NCBI RefSeq assembly: GCF_010367455.1
Contig: NZ_WRPR01000034.1
Span: forward strand, 23,868 to 87,867
Source of the DNA: Candidatus Laterigemmans baculatus
GTDB taxonomy: Bacteria > Planctomycetota > Planctomycetia > Pirellulales > Pirellulaceae
DNA length: 64,000 bases
Direction: 5' to 3'
The notes under the pieces were generated by a model. It searched no databases. It had not been told where the DNA came from and was given only the letters and a program-made list of their open reading frames with translations. Position 1 is the first letter of the stretch; every line of letters starts with the position of its first letter. Position numbers and translations under genes: made by a program. Below are positions 33,881 to 42,290 of the stretch, in pieces.

Positions 33881-35134
33881 GTGGATATTCGTCAAAAGTT
33901 AGCTGTGCTTGCCGATGCCGCGAAGTACGACGCGTCGTGTGCCAGCAGTGGCTCGAAGAGCACGCGCGAGGGCTCGAAAATTGGCAGTACCGAGGGCATG
34001 GGCATCTGCCACAGCTATACCCCCGACGGCCGATGCGTTTCGCTCTTAAAGATCCTTCTCACCAACTACTGCATCTACGACTGTCAGTACTGTGTCAATC
34101 GAATCTCCAGCGATACGCCGCGGGCTCGGTTCACGGTCGATGAAGTCGTCGATCTGACGTTGAGTTTCTATCGACGCAACTATATCGAAGGTTTGTTCCT
34201 CAGCTCTGGAATCATTCAGAACTCCGATTACACGATGGAGCAGCTCACTGCGGTCGCGAAGAAGTTGCGCAGCGAACATGGCTATGGTGGCTACATCCAT
34301 CTGAAAACGATTCCCAATGCGTCCCAAGCGTTGATCGACGAAGCGGGACGCTGGGCGGACCGCTTGAGCGTCAACATCGAATTGCCCACCGAACGGGATC
34401 TCGTGAAGCTCGCTCCCGAGAAGAAGAAGCCGGAGATCGAGGGTGCGATGAATGGCATCCGAGAGAAGATCGAGGAGTACAAGCAAGAAACAAAGGCAGG
34501 ATTCCAGCCGCCACGTTTCGCCCCGGCTGGTCAAAGCACTCAGATGATTGTGGGTGCAACGGAGACACCGGACCTAAAAATCCTCGAGACGGCTTCGTCT
34601 CTCTACAGTACACAGCGGTTGCGGCGGGTCTACTACTCCGCCTACAGCCCCATCCCGCATGCCGATGCGAGGCTGCCGGGGCAGTCGCCGCCGATGGTCC
34701 GCGAGCACCGGCTGTACCAGGCCGATTGGTTGCTGAGATTCTATGGTTTCGACGCCAGCGAGATCGTTGCTGGTGCTGATCAGAATCTGAATCTGGAAAT
34801 GGATCCAAAGCTGGCTTGGGCGTTAGCAAATCGGCACTTTTTTCCCGTCGATGTCAATCGGGCGAGTCGCGAGGAACTCCTGCGTATCCCGGGGATCGGC
34901 GTTCGAAACGTCGATCGAATTATCAAGCTCCGCCGGCATCACAAGATCGCGACAGAGGATTTGAAGAAACTCCGCGTCAGTTGGAATCGAGCAAAAGTGT
35001 TCGTAGCGACGGCTGACCATAACCCGGGGCTCGCGGAGTTAGACAAGCTGGAACTTGGGAAAAAAGTTCAACCTCCTAGCCGGCAGTTGCTGCTGTTCGA
35101 TGCTGCGGCGTCGGCTTTGACAGGTGAGGTTTGA
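33881..35134 (+). CDS. Radical SAM protein linked to UDG (TIGR03916-like)
   Basis: A 417-residue radical SAM protein with the Fe-S motif CxxxCxxC as CIYDCQYC at about residues 65-72. It opens with VDIRQKLAVLADAAKYDASC, the usual start of the putative DNA-modification/repair radical SAM family. The C-terminus carries helix-hairpin-helix DNA-binding residues (SREELLRIPGIGVRNVDRI). The frame opens at 33839, but GTG at 33881 matches family N-termini, with AGGAG at 33863. Its TGA shares one base with the ATG of the glycosylase gene (TGATG), so the two are coupled. Its role with UdgX is unproven; a DNA-base repair or tRNA/DNA modification function is inferred. Confidence 0.88.
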   Translation: MDIRQKLAVLADAAKYDASCASSGSKSTREGSKIGSTEGMGICHSYTPDGRCVSLLKILLTNYCIYDCQYCVNRISSDTPRARFTVDEVVDLTLSFYRRNYIEGLFLSSGIIQNSDYTMEQLTAVAKKLRSEHGYGGYIHLKTIPNASQALIDEAGRWADRLSVNIELPTERDLVKLAPEKKKPEIEGAMNGIREKIEEYKQETKAGFQPPRFAPAGQSTQMIVGATETPDLKILETASSLYSTQRLRRVYYSAYSPIPHADARLPGQSPPMVREHRLYQADWLLRFYGFDASEIVAGADQNLNLEMDPKLAWALANRHFFPVDVNRASREELLRIPGIGVRNVDRIIKLRRHHKIATEDLKKLRVSWNRAKVFVATADHNPGLAELDKLELGKKVQPPSRQLLLFDAAASALTGEV

Positions 35135-36615
35135 TGCGTTTCGCAGAGGTCGACTCGTTTGATCAGTGGCGAGCCGAGGCACGGCGGTTGCTTGCGCTGG
35201 ACGTGCCGCCCGCCGACGTGCACTGGTCGACGGCTTCGGCTCAACCATCGCTTTTCGATGATGCACCAGCCGAAGCGAGTCATCGGCCACACCGCAGCGT
35301 TTCAACCCCATCACCCGCGTTCACCGTTCCGCCAGCCTTTCTGGAGCTCGCCCGCGAGGTGGCCTGTCATCGAGATCCAATCCGCTGGCAGGTCCTGTAC
35401 AGTGTGCTGTGGCGGTTGCTGCATGGCGAGCGAGCCTTGCTGAAGGTGACGGTCGATAATGACGTTCTCCGGTTAACCCGCATGCGCAAAGAGGTTACCC
35501 GTGATGTTCACAAGATGAAGGCGTTCGTTCGGTTTCGCAAAGTCACCGACGGCGATGGAGAAGAGAGCTACGTTGCATGGCATCGCCCCGACCACCAGAT
35601 CGTGCGTCTCGCAGCGCCATTCTTTTCGCGTCGCTTCCCGGCAATGCACTGGTCGATCTTGACTCCCGACGAATCGGTCCGCTGGGACCAACGTGAGCTG
35701 CACTATGGCCCCGGGGTTCCAGTATCGGAAGCCCCAAATGCAGACGCGCTGGAAGAGGTTTGGAAGACGTACTATGCGTCGATTTTCAATCCCGCTCGGT
35801 TGAAGGTCCGGGCGATGAAGCGGGAGATGCCGGTACGGCACTGGGCAACGCTTCCCGAGGCGGGGCTCATCGAAGAGCTTCTTCGGGAGGCGCCGAAGCG
35901 GGTCGGCGAGATGATCGAGCGAACCGAAGGGTTTGAGCAGACGGCAATGCACTACATGCCGGCCGAACTGGACCTAGCATCCCTGAGGATGGCCGCCAAT
36001 TGTTGCACCGCTTGTCCGTTGCACGGCCCGGCGACACAAACCGTCTTTGGTGAAGGGGGCGAGAATGCGCGGCTGATGATCGTCGGCGAGCAGCCGGGCG
36101 ATCAGGAGGATGTCGCGGGGAAGCCATTCATTGGGCCCGCAGGGCAACTCCTGGACGAAATATTGGGTCGAGCCGGAATTGCTCGGCACGACGTGTACGT
36201 CACGAACGTGGTTAAGCATTTCAAGTACGTTGCAACCGATTCCCCCGGTGCGTCATCACGCGGCACGCACCGCCTGCATCAAAAGCCGAACTCACGGGAG
36301 ATTTTTGCTTGTCGGCCATGGTTGGAGGCGGAGATTGCGACGATCCGCCCCGAGGCGATGGTGTGCCTCGGAGTTACCGCGGCTCAAGCCCTTTTCGGAC
36401 GCGACTTTCGCATGACGCAGCAACGCGGGGAAGTGCTGCCAACGGAATGGTGCGCAAACACCATGGCCACGTGGCACCCGGCGGCAATCCTCCGCATGCC
36501 AGACCCGGCGCGGCGGGACCAGATGCGAGAGCAACTTGCGGGTGATCTTCGATTTCTCTGGAGCATGCTCGACCGCCCGCCCTCTTCCGAACTGCCGCCA
36601 GCCTCATCGCATTGA
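35134..36615 (+). CDS. DUF4130 - UdgX-type uracil-DNA glycosylase fusion
   Basis: A 493-residue fusion. The N-terminal half (about 80-250) matches DUF4130, with WQVLYSVLWRLLHGE, KMKAFVRF and DAL-EEVWKTYYASIFNPARL. The C-terminal half is a family 4-like Fe-S uracil-DNA glycosylase: CTACPL Cys at about 290-293, motif A GEQPGDQED near 319-327, FACRPWL and the late ATWHPAAIL. UdgX binds uracil-DNA covalently through the His of KRRIH in its R-loop. Here the loop reads GTHRLHQKP, with His382 in that place, preceded by an Ser/Gly-rich segment that looks longer than in M. smegmatis UdgX. ATG at 35134 overlaps the radical SAM stop. It should act on uracil in DNA. Confidence 0.88.
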   Translation: MRFAEVDSFDQWRAEARRLLALDVPPADVHWSTASAQPSLFDDAPAEASHRPHRSVSTPSPAFTVPPAFLELAREVACHRDPIRWQVLYSVLWRLLHGERALLKVTVDNDVLRLTRMRKEVTRDVHKMKAFVRFRKVTDGDGEESYVAWHRPDHQIVRLAAPFFSRRFPAMHWSILTPDESVRWDQRELHYGPGVPVSEAPNADALEEVWKTYYASIFNPARLKVRAMKREMPVRHWATLPEAGLIEELLREAPKRVGEMIERTEGFEQTAMHYMPAELDLASLRMAANCCTACPLHGPATQTVFGEGGENARLMIVGEQPGDQEDVAGKPFIGPAGQLLDEILGRAGIARHDVYVTNVVKHFKYVATDSPGASSRGTHRLHQKPNSREIFACRPWLEAEIATIRPEAMVCLGVTAAQALFGRDFRMTQQRGEVLPTEWCANTMATWHPAAILRMPDPARRDQMREQLAGDLRFLWSMLDRPPSSELPPASSH

Positions 36616-36834
36616 GCCGTAGGTCTGGCCGTAAAGTCAACGCTGCCAATGCAGGCCATAAGGGCCGGTTTTTTGGGCCGCGTATGGTTGCACTGGCGGA
36701 AGGGACAGCTTTTTCACAAACCGAAGCTGGCTGCCACGCCGATGTTTGCGGTGACCGAAAAACTCTCAGCGCTCGATAATTCGAAGCGATCGGCACATCC
36801 CGCACATTCTCGCACTTTCGGTGGCCGCGTCATC

Positions 36835-37806
36835 ATGATCGTTCGCACAGCTTCCCTTCGGCTAAGGAGCGCGGCAGCCGCTTTGATCGCGACCGCCGTG
36901 ACTGTCGCCGCCCCTTCGCAGGCAGCAGTGGCTCAGGATCACGCTTCGTCGATCTCGCCCATGGGCCGTGTAGGCGGCCTCGGGGATTCGGGGGCTTCGG
37001 GAACCGGTTTTGGCCCCTGCCCGTGTCAGCCTCGGAAAACGCTGCTCCAGTGGAGCTATGGTACGAGCTTCTCCGGGGGCCCGGATCTCGATGAGCCGAT
37101 CGTCACCGATCGTCCCGATTTCACCGAAGCGAGTTCGACCGTAGGCCGAGGAGTGGCGCAGTTGGAGCTCGGTTACACCTACTCGTATGACGACGCTGCT
37201 GGGACCACCACTAAGAGTCATTCTTATCCTGAACCGCTGCTGCGTTACGGCATCTTTGCCGATTGGCTCGAGATGCGGGTCGCCTGGAATTATGCCGACG
37301 AAGAGTCTGCCGGCATGAGTGCATCGGGCAGTGAAGACCTTCTTCTCGGATTCAAGGTCGGTCTGACGCCACAAGAAGGTATTCTGCCCGAGATGGCGAT
37401 CATTCCTCAGTTGAGGGTGCCGACCGGAGCTAGTGCGTTCACGGCGGATGAGACTCTGCCCGGGTTTAACTGGGTCTATTCATGGGACATCAGTGATCTC
37501 ATCTCGACGGCAGGAAGCACCCAGTTCAACCGCGCTACCGACGACAGCACGAGCGAAGCCTATACTGAATGGGCCCAATCATGGACCGTTGGTTATTCGC
37601 TAGCCGAGAGGGCCGGAGCCTATACCGAGTGGTTCGCGTTTTTTCCCCACAGCGCTGACTCCGCGCAGCCGGAGCACTATTTCAATGGCGGTTTCACGTA
37701 CCTTCTGAGCGATGATGTCCAGTGGGACATCCGCTCGGGGATCGGGCTCAACGATGCCGCCGATGACTACTTTGTCGGAACCGGTCTCGCGATTCGTTTC
37801 CGGTAA
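36835..37806 (+). CDS. Outer-membrane beta-barrel, Phenol_MetA_deg-like
   Basis: A 323-residue exported protein. The ATG at 36835 opens a classic signal peptide (AAAALIATAVTVAAPSQAAVAQ). A Cys pair CPCQP follows, then DRPDFTEASS, the diagnostic start of planctomycete proteins in the Phenol_MetA_deg/transporter family. The rest alternates beta-strands and turns and ends with VGTGLAIRFR, whose terminal aromatic plus Arg is typical of a barrel. It is probably an outer-membrane channel or structural barrel. The frame extends upstream to 36649, but that part is not coding-like. Substrate unknown. Confidence 0.75.
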   Translation: MIVRTASLRLRSAAAALIATAVTVAAPSQAAVAQDHASSISPMGRVGGLGDSGASGTGFGPCPCQPRKTLLQWSYGTSFSGGPDLDEPIVTDRPDFTEASSTVGRGVAQLELGYTYSYDDAAGTTTKSHSYPEPLLRYGIFADWLEMRVAWNYADEESAGMSASGSEDLLLGFKVGLTPQEGILPEMAIIPQLRVPTGASAFTADETLPGFNWVYSWDISDLISTAGSTQFNRATDDSTSEAYTEWAQSWTVGYSLAERAGAYTEWFAFFPHSADSAQPEHYFNGGFTYLLSDDVQWDIRSGIGLNDAADDYFVGTGLAIRFR

Positions 37807-38238
37807 GCGACCGGCGACTACTTCTGCACGGCACCTGCCGATGGAGGGGTCGGCTCGATTGCCGTCCCCCAGTGGGCCATCATCAGAATCGCACCCGCGG
37901 TTCCGTCCATCGGAAGCGACTCGCTCGCGCAGCACCACAGCTGAGCAACCACGAAAACGACAACAAAGTGGTGAAAACCGATGTCCTCCATTTCGGCAGG
38001 TGGCATCGGTGGGTTCCTGTCTCGTTGCAACAGGCTAATGCGGCACTCGAAAGAGAGCGACGCGGTGTCGCCTGGCTGGTTCGCAAAGAGCGAAAAAACA
38101 TTCCCAGCTATCTCCTTTTCCCCGAGGGACAGTATTTTACCCGTTCGTTCGCGGAGGGCTCGATCATCTGCTCCGTCTCTCCCAGCTCGACGTTTTCGCC
38201 GACACGATCTCGCATCCAGAACACGGCGACCTGATCGA
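37807..38238. other. Intergenic region, no confident gene
   Basis: This 432-base region lies between two convergent genes. A minus-strand frame (37818-38315) contains a hydrophobic C-terminal stretch (HHFVVVFVVAQLWCC, then ILMMAHWG) starting at ATG 38006 or 37991, which could be a small membrane peptide, but its upstream part overlaps the end of the polyferredoxin gene and no family is recognisable. I do not annotate it as a gene. Confidence 0.35.
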
Positions 38239-40734
38239 CTACTCCAGCATGCCGCCCAAGCCAAAGGGGTCGGCATCGGCAGCGGGATCGTCCTGTGATT
38301 CCGTGGACGGTGCAATCTTCACGCGATCCGCCTCCGGTAGTTGTCCCAGGTCGGGACGGCTCGCGGCGGATTCTGGCACGAAATAGCCTGGCTTCACGCG
38401 TTGCGCCGGTTGGTCCGTCGCGCGTCGAAGCCTCTCTTGCTGACGCAGTTCAATGTAAGAACCTGACATCAACCGATCTTCCTTGCCTTCGCCCGCCTCA
38501 ACAATAATCGCCGACTTGGAAAGCAAACGCTTGTCTTTGACATTGATCGCGTAGCATCGCGTTTGGCAGAGCCCGCAGCCGACGCATGCGCCATCCCGAA
38601 CGACTGGAGCGAGGTATCCGCTGCCGGCGATCGGCTCGCCTGCCTCATTAGTTTCCGTCCCGACTTGAGTGTATTCAATGGCGTGGTAACCGGCTGCATC
38701 ACATTCTTGAACGCACAAGTCGCAGGCTTCTCGACCCACGTGCGGCAAACAGCTCGATTCGTCGACGATCGCCAGCCCCATCCGAGCGACCCGTTTTTCG
38801 GCCAGCGGCAAGGCGCGGATGGCACCGGTCGGACACACCTGGCCGCACGCATTGCAGCTTGACTCGCATCCTGCCCAGTCCGCATTGACCGCCGGAGTCC
38901 AAAGTCCCTCGAGTCCCTGTCCAAAACCTTGTAGCTGCAAGACGTCGTTCGGACAGGCTTTAAAGCATTCTCCGCAGCGAATGCACATCTCCAAAAATGC
39001 TTTTTCAGGTACGCTGCCGGGGGGACGCACCGGATGAATGCGTTCCGGATCGTTCAGTCCCGTGCCCAGGGCCCGCGTGGCTGCGGTGATTCCTACTCCG
39101 CCCGCGATAGCCGCTGCGGTGCCGCCCGCGAGCGAAAGGAATCCGCGTCGCCCGATAGAAGTTTCACCGGTCGGCGGATCATTGTTTACTTTCAACTGTA
39201 CTAGATTGCCCCGCTCGACAAACTTGATCGCGTGCGTCGGACAGACCCCTGCACAAGTTTGGCAAAGAGTGCAATCGGTGCCGCGGGTCGTGAAGTCCGG
39301 CTTGATCGCATCGAAGGGACAAATTTCGACGCATTTGTTGCAGTGGATACAGCTAGACTCCACCTTCCGTTCGGTCAGCCGAAACAGATTGCCGAGCGAA
39401 AACGTCGCCCCGCTCGGACACACGTATTTGCACCAGAAGCGAGGCCGCAGGAGGCCGAGAGACAGCACCCCAAAGAACATTGCGAGGGAGACGATATGCC
39501 CGAGGTGGATCGGTGGCACAAGATGCCAGCCTCGAGCGATCCCATTCTGCAGCGGCCCCCCGAGGACAAGCATTCCCCGGGTAATCACCGGAATTGCCGC
39601 GACATATCCCGAGACTAAAACGCCACAGACGGCTGCTATTAGAGTCCCGAGCAGCAGATAATATTTAATGTGGACCCACCAGCCCTCTTCCGCAACTCGG
39701 AAGCGGGTCACGCGGCGACCGATCGACCAATCGAAGAGGTCGATCAGAGTCCCCAGCGGGCACACGTAACCACAGAACCCGCGCGGGACCAGCAGACATA
39801 GAATCAGAATGACTGCAGCCGAGCTCAGCGACCAAACCCAACTCCGCGAGGCAATCGCCGTGGAAAGACTGACCAACGGATCAATCACCAAAAACAACTC
39901 CGCTGGCAGCCATTCCTTGCGCTGCAGATTGTCTGCGTAGTGACTGGGCCAGGCTGTCGGGTCGCGAGAGAGGAGTTTCCAGTCCGCCGAGCTGAGCAGA
40001 AAGCGGTCGACGGTCTCGCCGCTGAGCTCCTGCAGCGGCACAAACCGAATGTGATCGCTGGAAACTTCATCCAGCCGCATCGCGATCGGATCGGACGCAG
40101 CCCTCGCATGCTCTAGCGGCACGCCGCCGCTCTCTTCGATAGCGTAGGTGACGCTACCGGGCTGCAGCCACGAAGGTACCGATGTCGCTTCGAACTGAAT
40201 CCGTCCGTCCGCCTGCCCAAATTCAGCGAACCGCCAACCCAAAGATTCTCGAACTGCAGCTGGGGGACGTGCGTCGTACGGCCAGGCGACCGCGAAGAAC
40301 AAGCCGAGAAAGGCCGCGAAACAGACAGTCTGGCTTAGGCGGCGGACGGGCGCCGACAGCCAGCTAATGCCAAGTCGTCGCAGCCCCCGCCGCGCCAACC
40401 CGCGTTGTTTCGTTTGGCGGTCGGAAAACAGCGATCCCGGAAGGACGCGGACCGCCAATTTGCCGAACCACCCCCTCCGCTCCGCCTCTCCAGGTCGCGT
40501 GCGGCGCAGGACCGGTAGAAAACAGTCGAGCCGCAACAGGGCCCGCGATCCGGAGCGACGGCTCGCGGACGCCAGCACCAGCACTCCCGTACCGCATAAC
40601 AGAACGCCAACAGCGAGGAGCACCGAGAGGCCGAAATCCATTACCCTCGCCGCCAGGATCAGCCGGCCCGCGAACGCCGTTAGGATCCCACCGACAATCG
40701 CAGCAGAAACGCCAAGAACCTTCGGGTATTTCAT
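38239..40734 (-). CDS. NapH-NapG-like membrane polyferredoxin fusion
   Basis: An 831-residue iron-sulfur protein. The N-terminal half (1-515) has several membrane helices with NapH/NosR-type motifs CGYVCPLG and CKYVCPSG, then two ferredoxin clusters (CIHCNKCVEICP and CTLCQTCAGVCP). An internal twin-arginine signal (RRGFLSL, about 525) follows, then a NapG-like half with CIRCGECFKACP, CNACGQVCP, a modified CDLCVQEC block and CVGCGLCQTRC. In nitrate reducers NapG and NapH are separate; here they are one chain. An anchored electron-transfer module moving electrons from quinol to a periplasmic acceptor is likely. The FMN-binding protein gene at 40789-42126 lies just upstream on the same strand and is the probable partner. 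Confidence 0.85.
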   Translation of the reverse strand: MKYPKVLGVSAAIVGGILTAFAGRLILAARVMDFGLSVLLAVGVLLCGTGVLVLASASRRSGSRALLRLDCFLPVLRRTRPGEAERRGWFGKLAVRVLPGSLFSDRQTKQRGLARRGLRRLGISWLSAPVRRLSQTVCFAAFLGLFFAVAWPYDARPPAAVRESLGWRFAEFGQADGRIQFEATSVPSWLQPGSVTYAIEESGGVPLEHARAASDPIAMRLDEVSSDHIRFVPLQELSGETVDRFLLSSADWKLLSRDPTAWPSHYADNLQRKEWLPAELFLVIDPLVSLSTAIASRSWVWSLSSAAVILILCLLVPRGFCGYVCPLGTLIDLFDWSIGRRVTRFRVAEEGWWVHIKYYLLLGTLIAAVCGVLVSGYVAAIPVITRGMLVLGGPLQNGIARGWHLVPPIHLGHIVSLAMFFGVLSLGLLRPRFWCKYVCPSGATFSLGNLFRLTERKVESSCIHCNKCVEICPFDAIKPDFTTRGTDCTLCQTCAGVCPTHAIKFVERGNLVQLKVNNDPPTGETSIGRRGFLSLAGGTAAAIAGGVGITAATRALGTGLNDPERIHPVRPPGSVPEKAFLEMCIRCGECFKACPNDVLQLQGFGQGLEGLWTPAVNADWAGCESSCNACGQVCPTGAIRALPLAEKRVARMGLAIVDESSCLPHVGREACDLCVQECDAAGYHAIEYTQVGTETNEAGEPIAGSGYLAPVVRDGACVGCGLCQTRCYAINVKDKRLLSKSAIIVEAGEGKEDRLMSGSYIELRQQERLRRATDQPAQRVKPGYFVPESAASRPDLGQLPEADRVKIAPSTESQDDPAADADPFGLGGMLE

Positions 40735-40788
40735 GTTCGCACCAGGTGCGTGCCTCTCGGCTGGCTGCCATTGCTGCGGCTCACTGGA

Positions 40789-42126
40789 TCACTCATTGCC
40801 AGCAGCCCATGCACGAGCGGTCGCGTTCACGATGGCTTGAGAGGTGATCGTGGCACCGCTGACCGCGTCCACATCAAGATGTTGTCGGTCAATGATTCGG
40901 CGGGGCGTATCTTCAAGGGCGGAGTAGAACTGCTTCTCTTGGTGATTTGTGACTTTCACCGAAGCAATCCGCCCTTCTTGAACCTCGACCGCAATGGTCA
41001 TCGGTCCGTTATAGCCGGTGCTGACGCCGGTATAGGTTCCGCTGGGAGTTTTAGAGACCTCGAACTGGTCAAATAGCTTGACTGCTTCAATGCTCTCTCG
41101 GGCTCTCGCCGCATACCTCGCCGCATAGTCTTCGTTGCGATGATTTTTGGAGCTGAGCACTCGCTGGTAAAATTCGATCGCTTTCTGAGGTTGTCCAGCT
41201 TGTCGTAATGCATCGCCAGCCAACAGGAACGCCTCTGCCGCTTGCGACGTTGTGCTCGCAGCAGTGGCTAACTGGACCGCTCGCTGAGTTTCCCCTAAAT
41301 CGCCGAATAATTTGATCGCTTGGATCGGCAGCTGTTTGGAGCGAAGCATCTCCATCGCCATCGCCCGGTTGCCTAGCCGCCAATAGCATTCTCCCAACAG
41401 GACCCGATCACGAGGCGTCGCGGATCCAGCCGACTTGCGAAGCCAAAACGCCGCACGCGGGTAATCCTGCAGCAATTGAAAGTACATTGTGCCGAGCGTT
41501 CGCATGTCGCGCTCAAGCAGCGCCGGTTGATCCGCATGGAGCGTCATGCAGTAGTGCACCAGCTTGATGCCAGATTGCCAGCGATGCGGGTTGGGGTTGA
41601 TTACATCCCAGATGTACTGCCCCATGTTCTTTTGGTTGTTCCATCCTTCTCCGGGCGGCTTGAGAGGCCAGTCGAGGTCCAGCGTGTCAGGGTACTCGAG
41701 CGCGACCGAATCATACCACTCGGGAGGCGTCTGCCCTGCTTGTTCGATGAGCCGATTGATCTCTGCAGGAGACCGCGTCCTGGGGCTGGTTTGAATGCTC
41801 TCGGTGGATGATTTCTGAGGCGTCGGCTGTGCGGACGGAAGGGGAGTCAGCACATGCCGTTTTCCGCTGAGCGTCACGGCATGCACCCGGTCGAACGGAT
41901 AAGTCCGCGTTGTCACGCGTTCACCGATCTTCGCCGAAAAGTCGAATTCCTTGTCGTTTTTGCGAATCGCCGTAACTTTGCCTTGCAGCTTGGACCCGCT
42001 GATAAACTCGACCTCATCCTGCGCATCCGCGTCGCCAGTCAAGACGGTCAAGCATACCCAGCCCACAGCCCAAACGGCTTTCAGAACACCATGGGTTATG
42101 AGATGACGCATGTGACGAGTATCCAT
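40789..42126 (-). CDS. TPR and FMN-binding domain protein (NosR/RnfG-like)
   Basis: A 445-residue exported protein with a signal segment (VLKAVWAVGWVCLTVLTGDADA). Residues 35-90 form an SH3-like beta region (FISGSKLQGKVTAI). A TPR-rich helical region spans about 180-350 (LLGECYWRLG, FLLAGDALRQAG). The C-terminus is an FMN_bind domain: YTGVSTGYNGPMTIAVEV then VDAVSGATITS, where the Thr of SGAT is the covalent FMN attachment site in NqrC, RnfG and NosR. It lies 54 bases upstream of the polyferredoxin gene on the same strand. The pair could pass electrons through flavin and Fe-S clusters. The terminal oxidoreductase is not in the window. Confidence 0.85.
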   Translation of the reverse strand: MDTRHMRHLITHGVLKAVWAVGWVCLTVLTGDADAQDEVEFISGSKLQGKVTAIRKNDKEFDFSAKIGERVTTRTYPFDRVHAVTLSGKRHVLTPLPSAQPTPQKSSTESIQTSPRTRSPAEINRLIEQAGQTPPEWYDSVALEYPDTLDLDWPLKPPGEGWNNQKNMGQYIWDVINPNPHRWQSGIKLVHYCMTLHADQPALLERDMRTLGTMYFQLLQDYPRAAFWLRKSAGSATPRDRVLLGECYWRLGNRAMAMEMLRSKQLPIQAIKLFGDLGETQRAVQLATAASTTSQAAEAFLLAGDALRQAGQPQKAIEFYQRVLSSKNHRNEDYAARYAARARESIEAVKLFDQFEVSKTPSGTYTGVSTGYNGPMTIAVEVQEGRIASVKVTNHQEKQFYSALEDTPRRIIDRQHLDVDAVSGATITSQAIVNATARAWAAGNE

Positions 42127-42290
42127 GTAGAAAACAAGGTTTTTGCCAGTGCGATAAATGCTCTTCGCAGCATTGCGTGGCTCTTCGAGATCGTGGATCG
42201 GATGTCCTCGCGTTCTTCGTGGCTGAACGAACCGTCGCCGCGATAATTTTCTTTCCGCAAGATTTTAGCCATGCGTCGCGCACCGGAATC

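Noticed and set aside
37818..38315. Minus-strand hydrophobic frame
   Set aside because: It overlaps the end of the polyferredoxin gene, and only its last part looks membrane-like; kept as a note in the intergenic entry.
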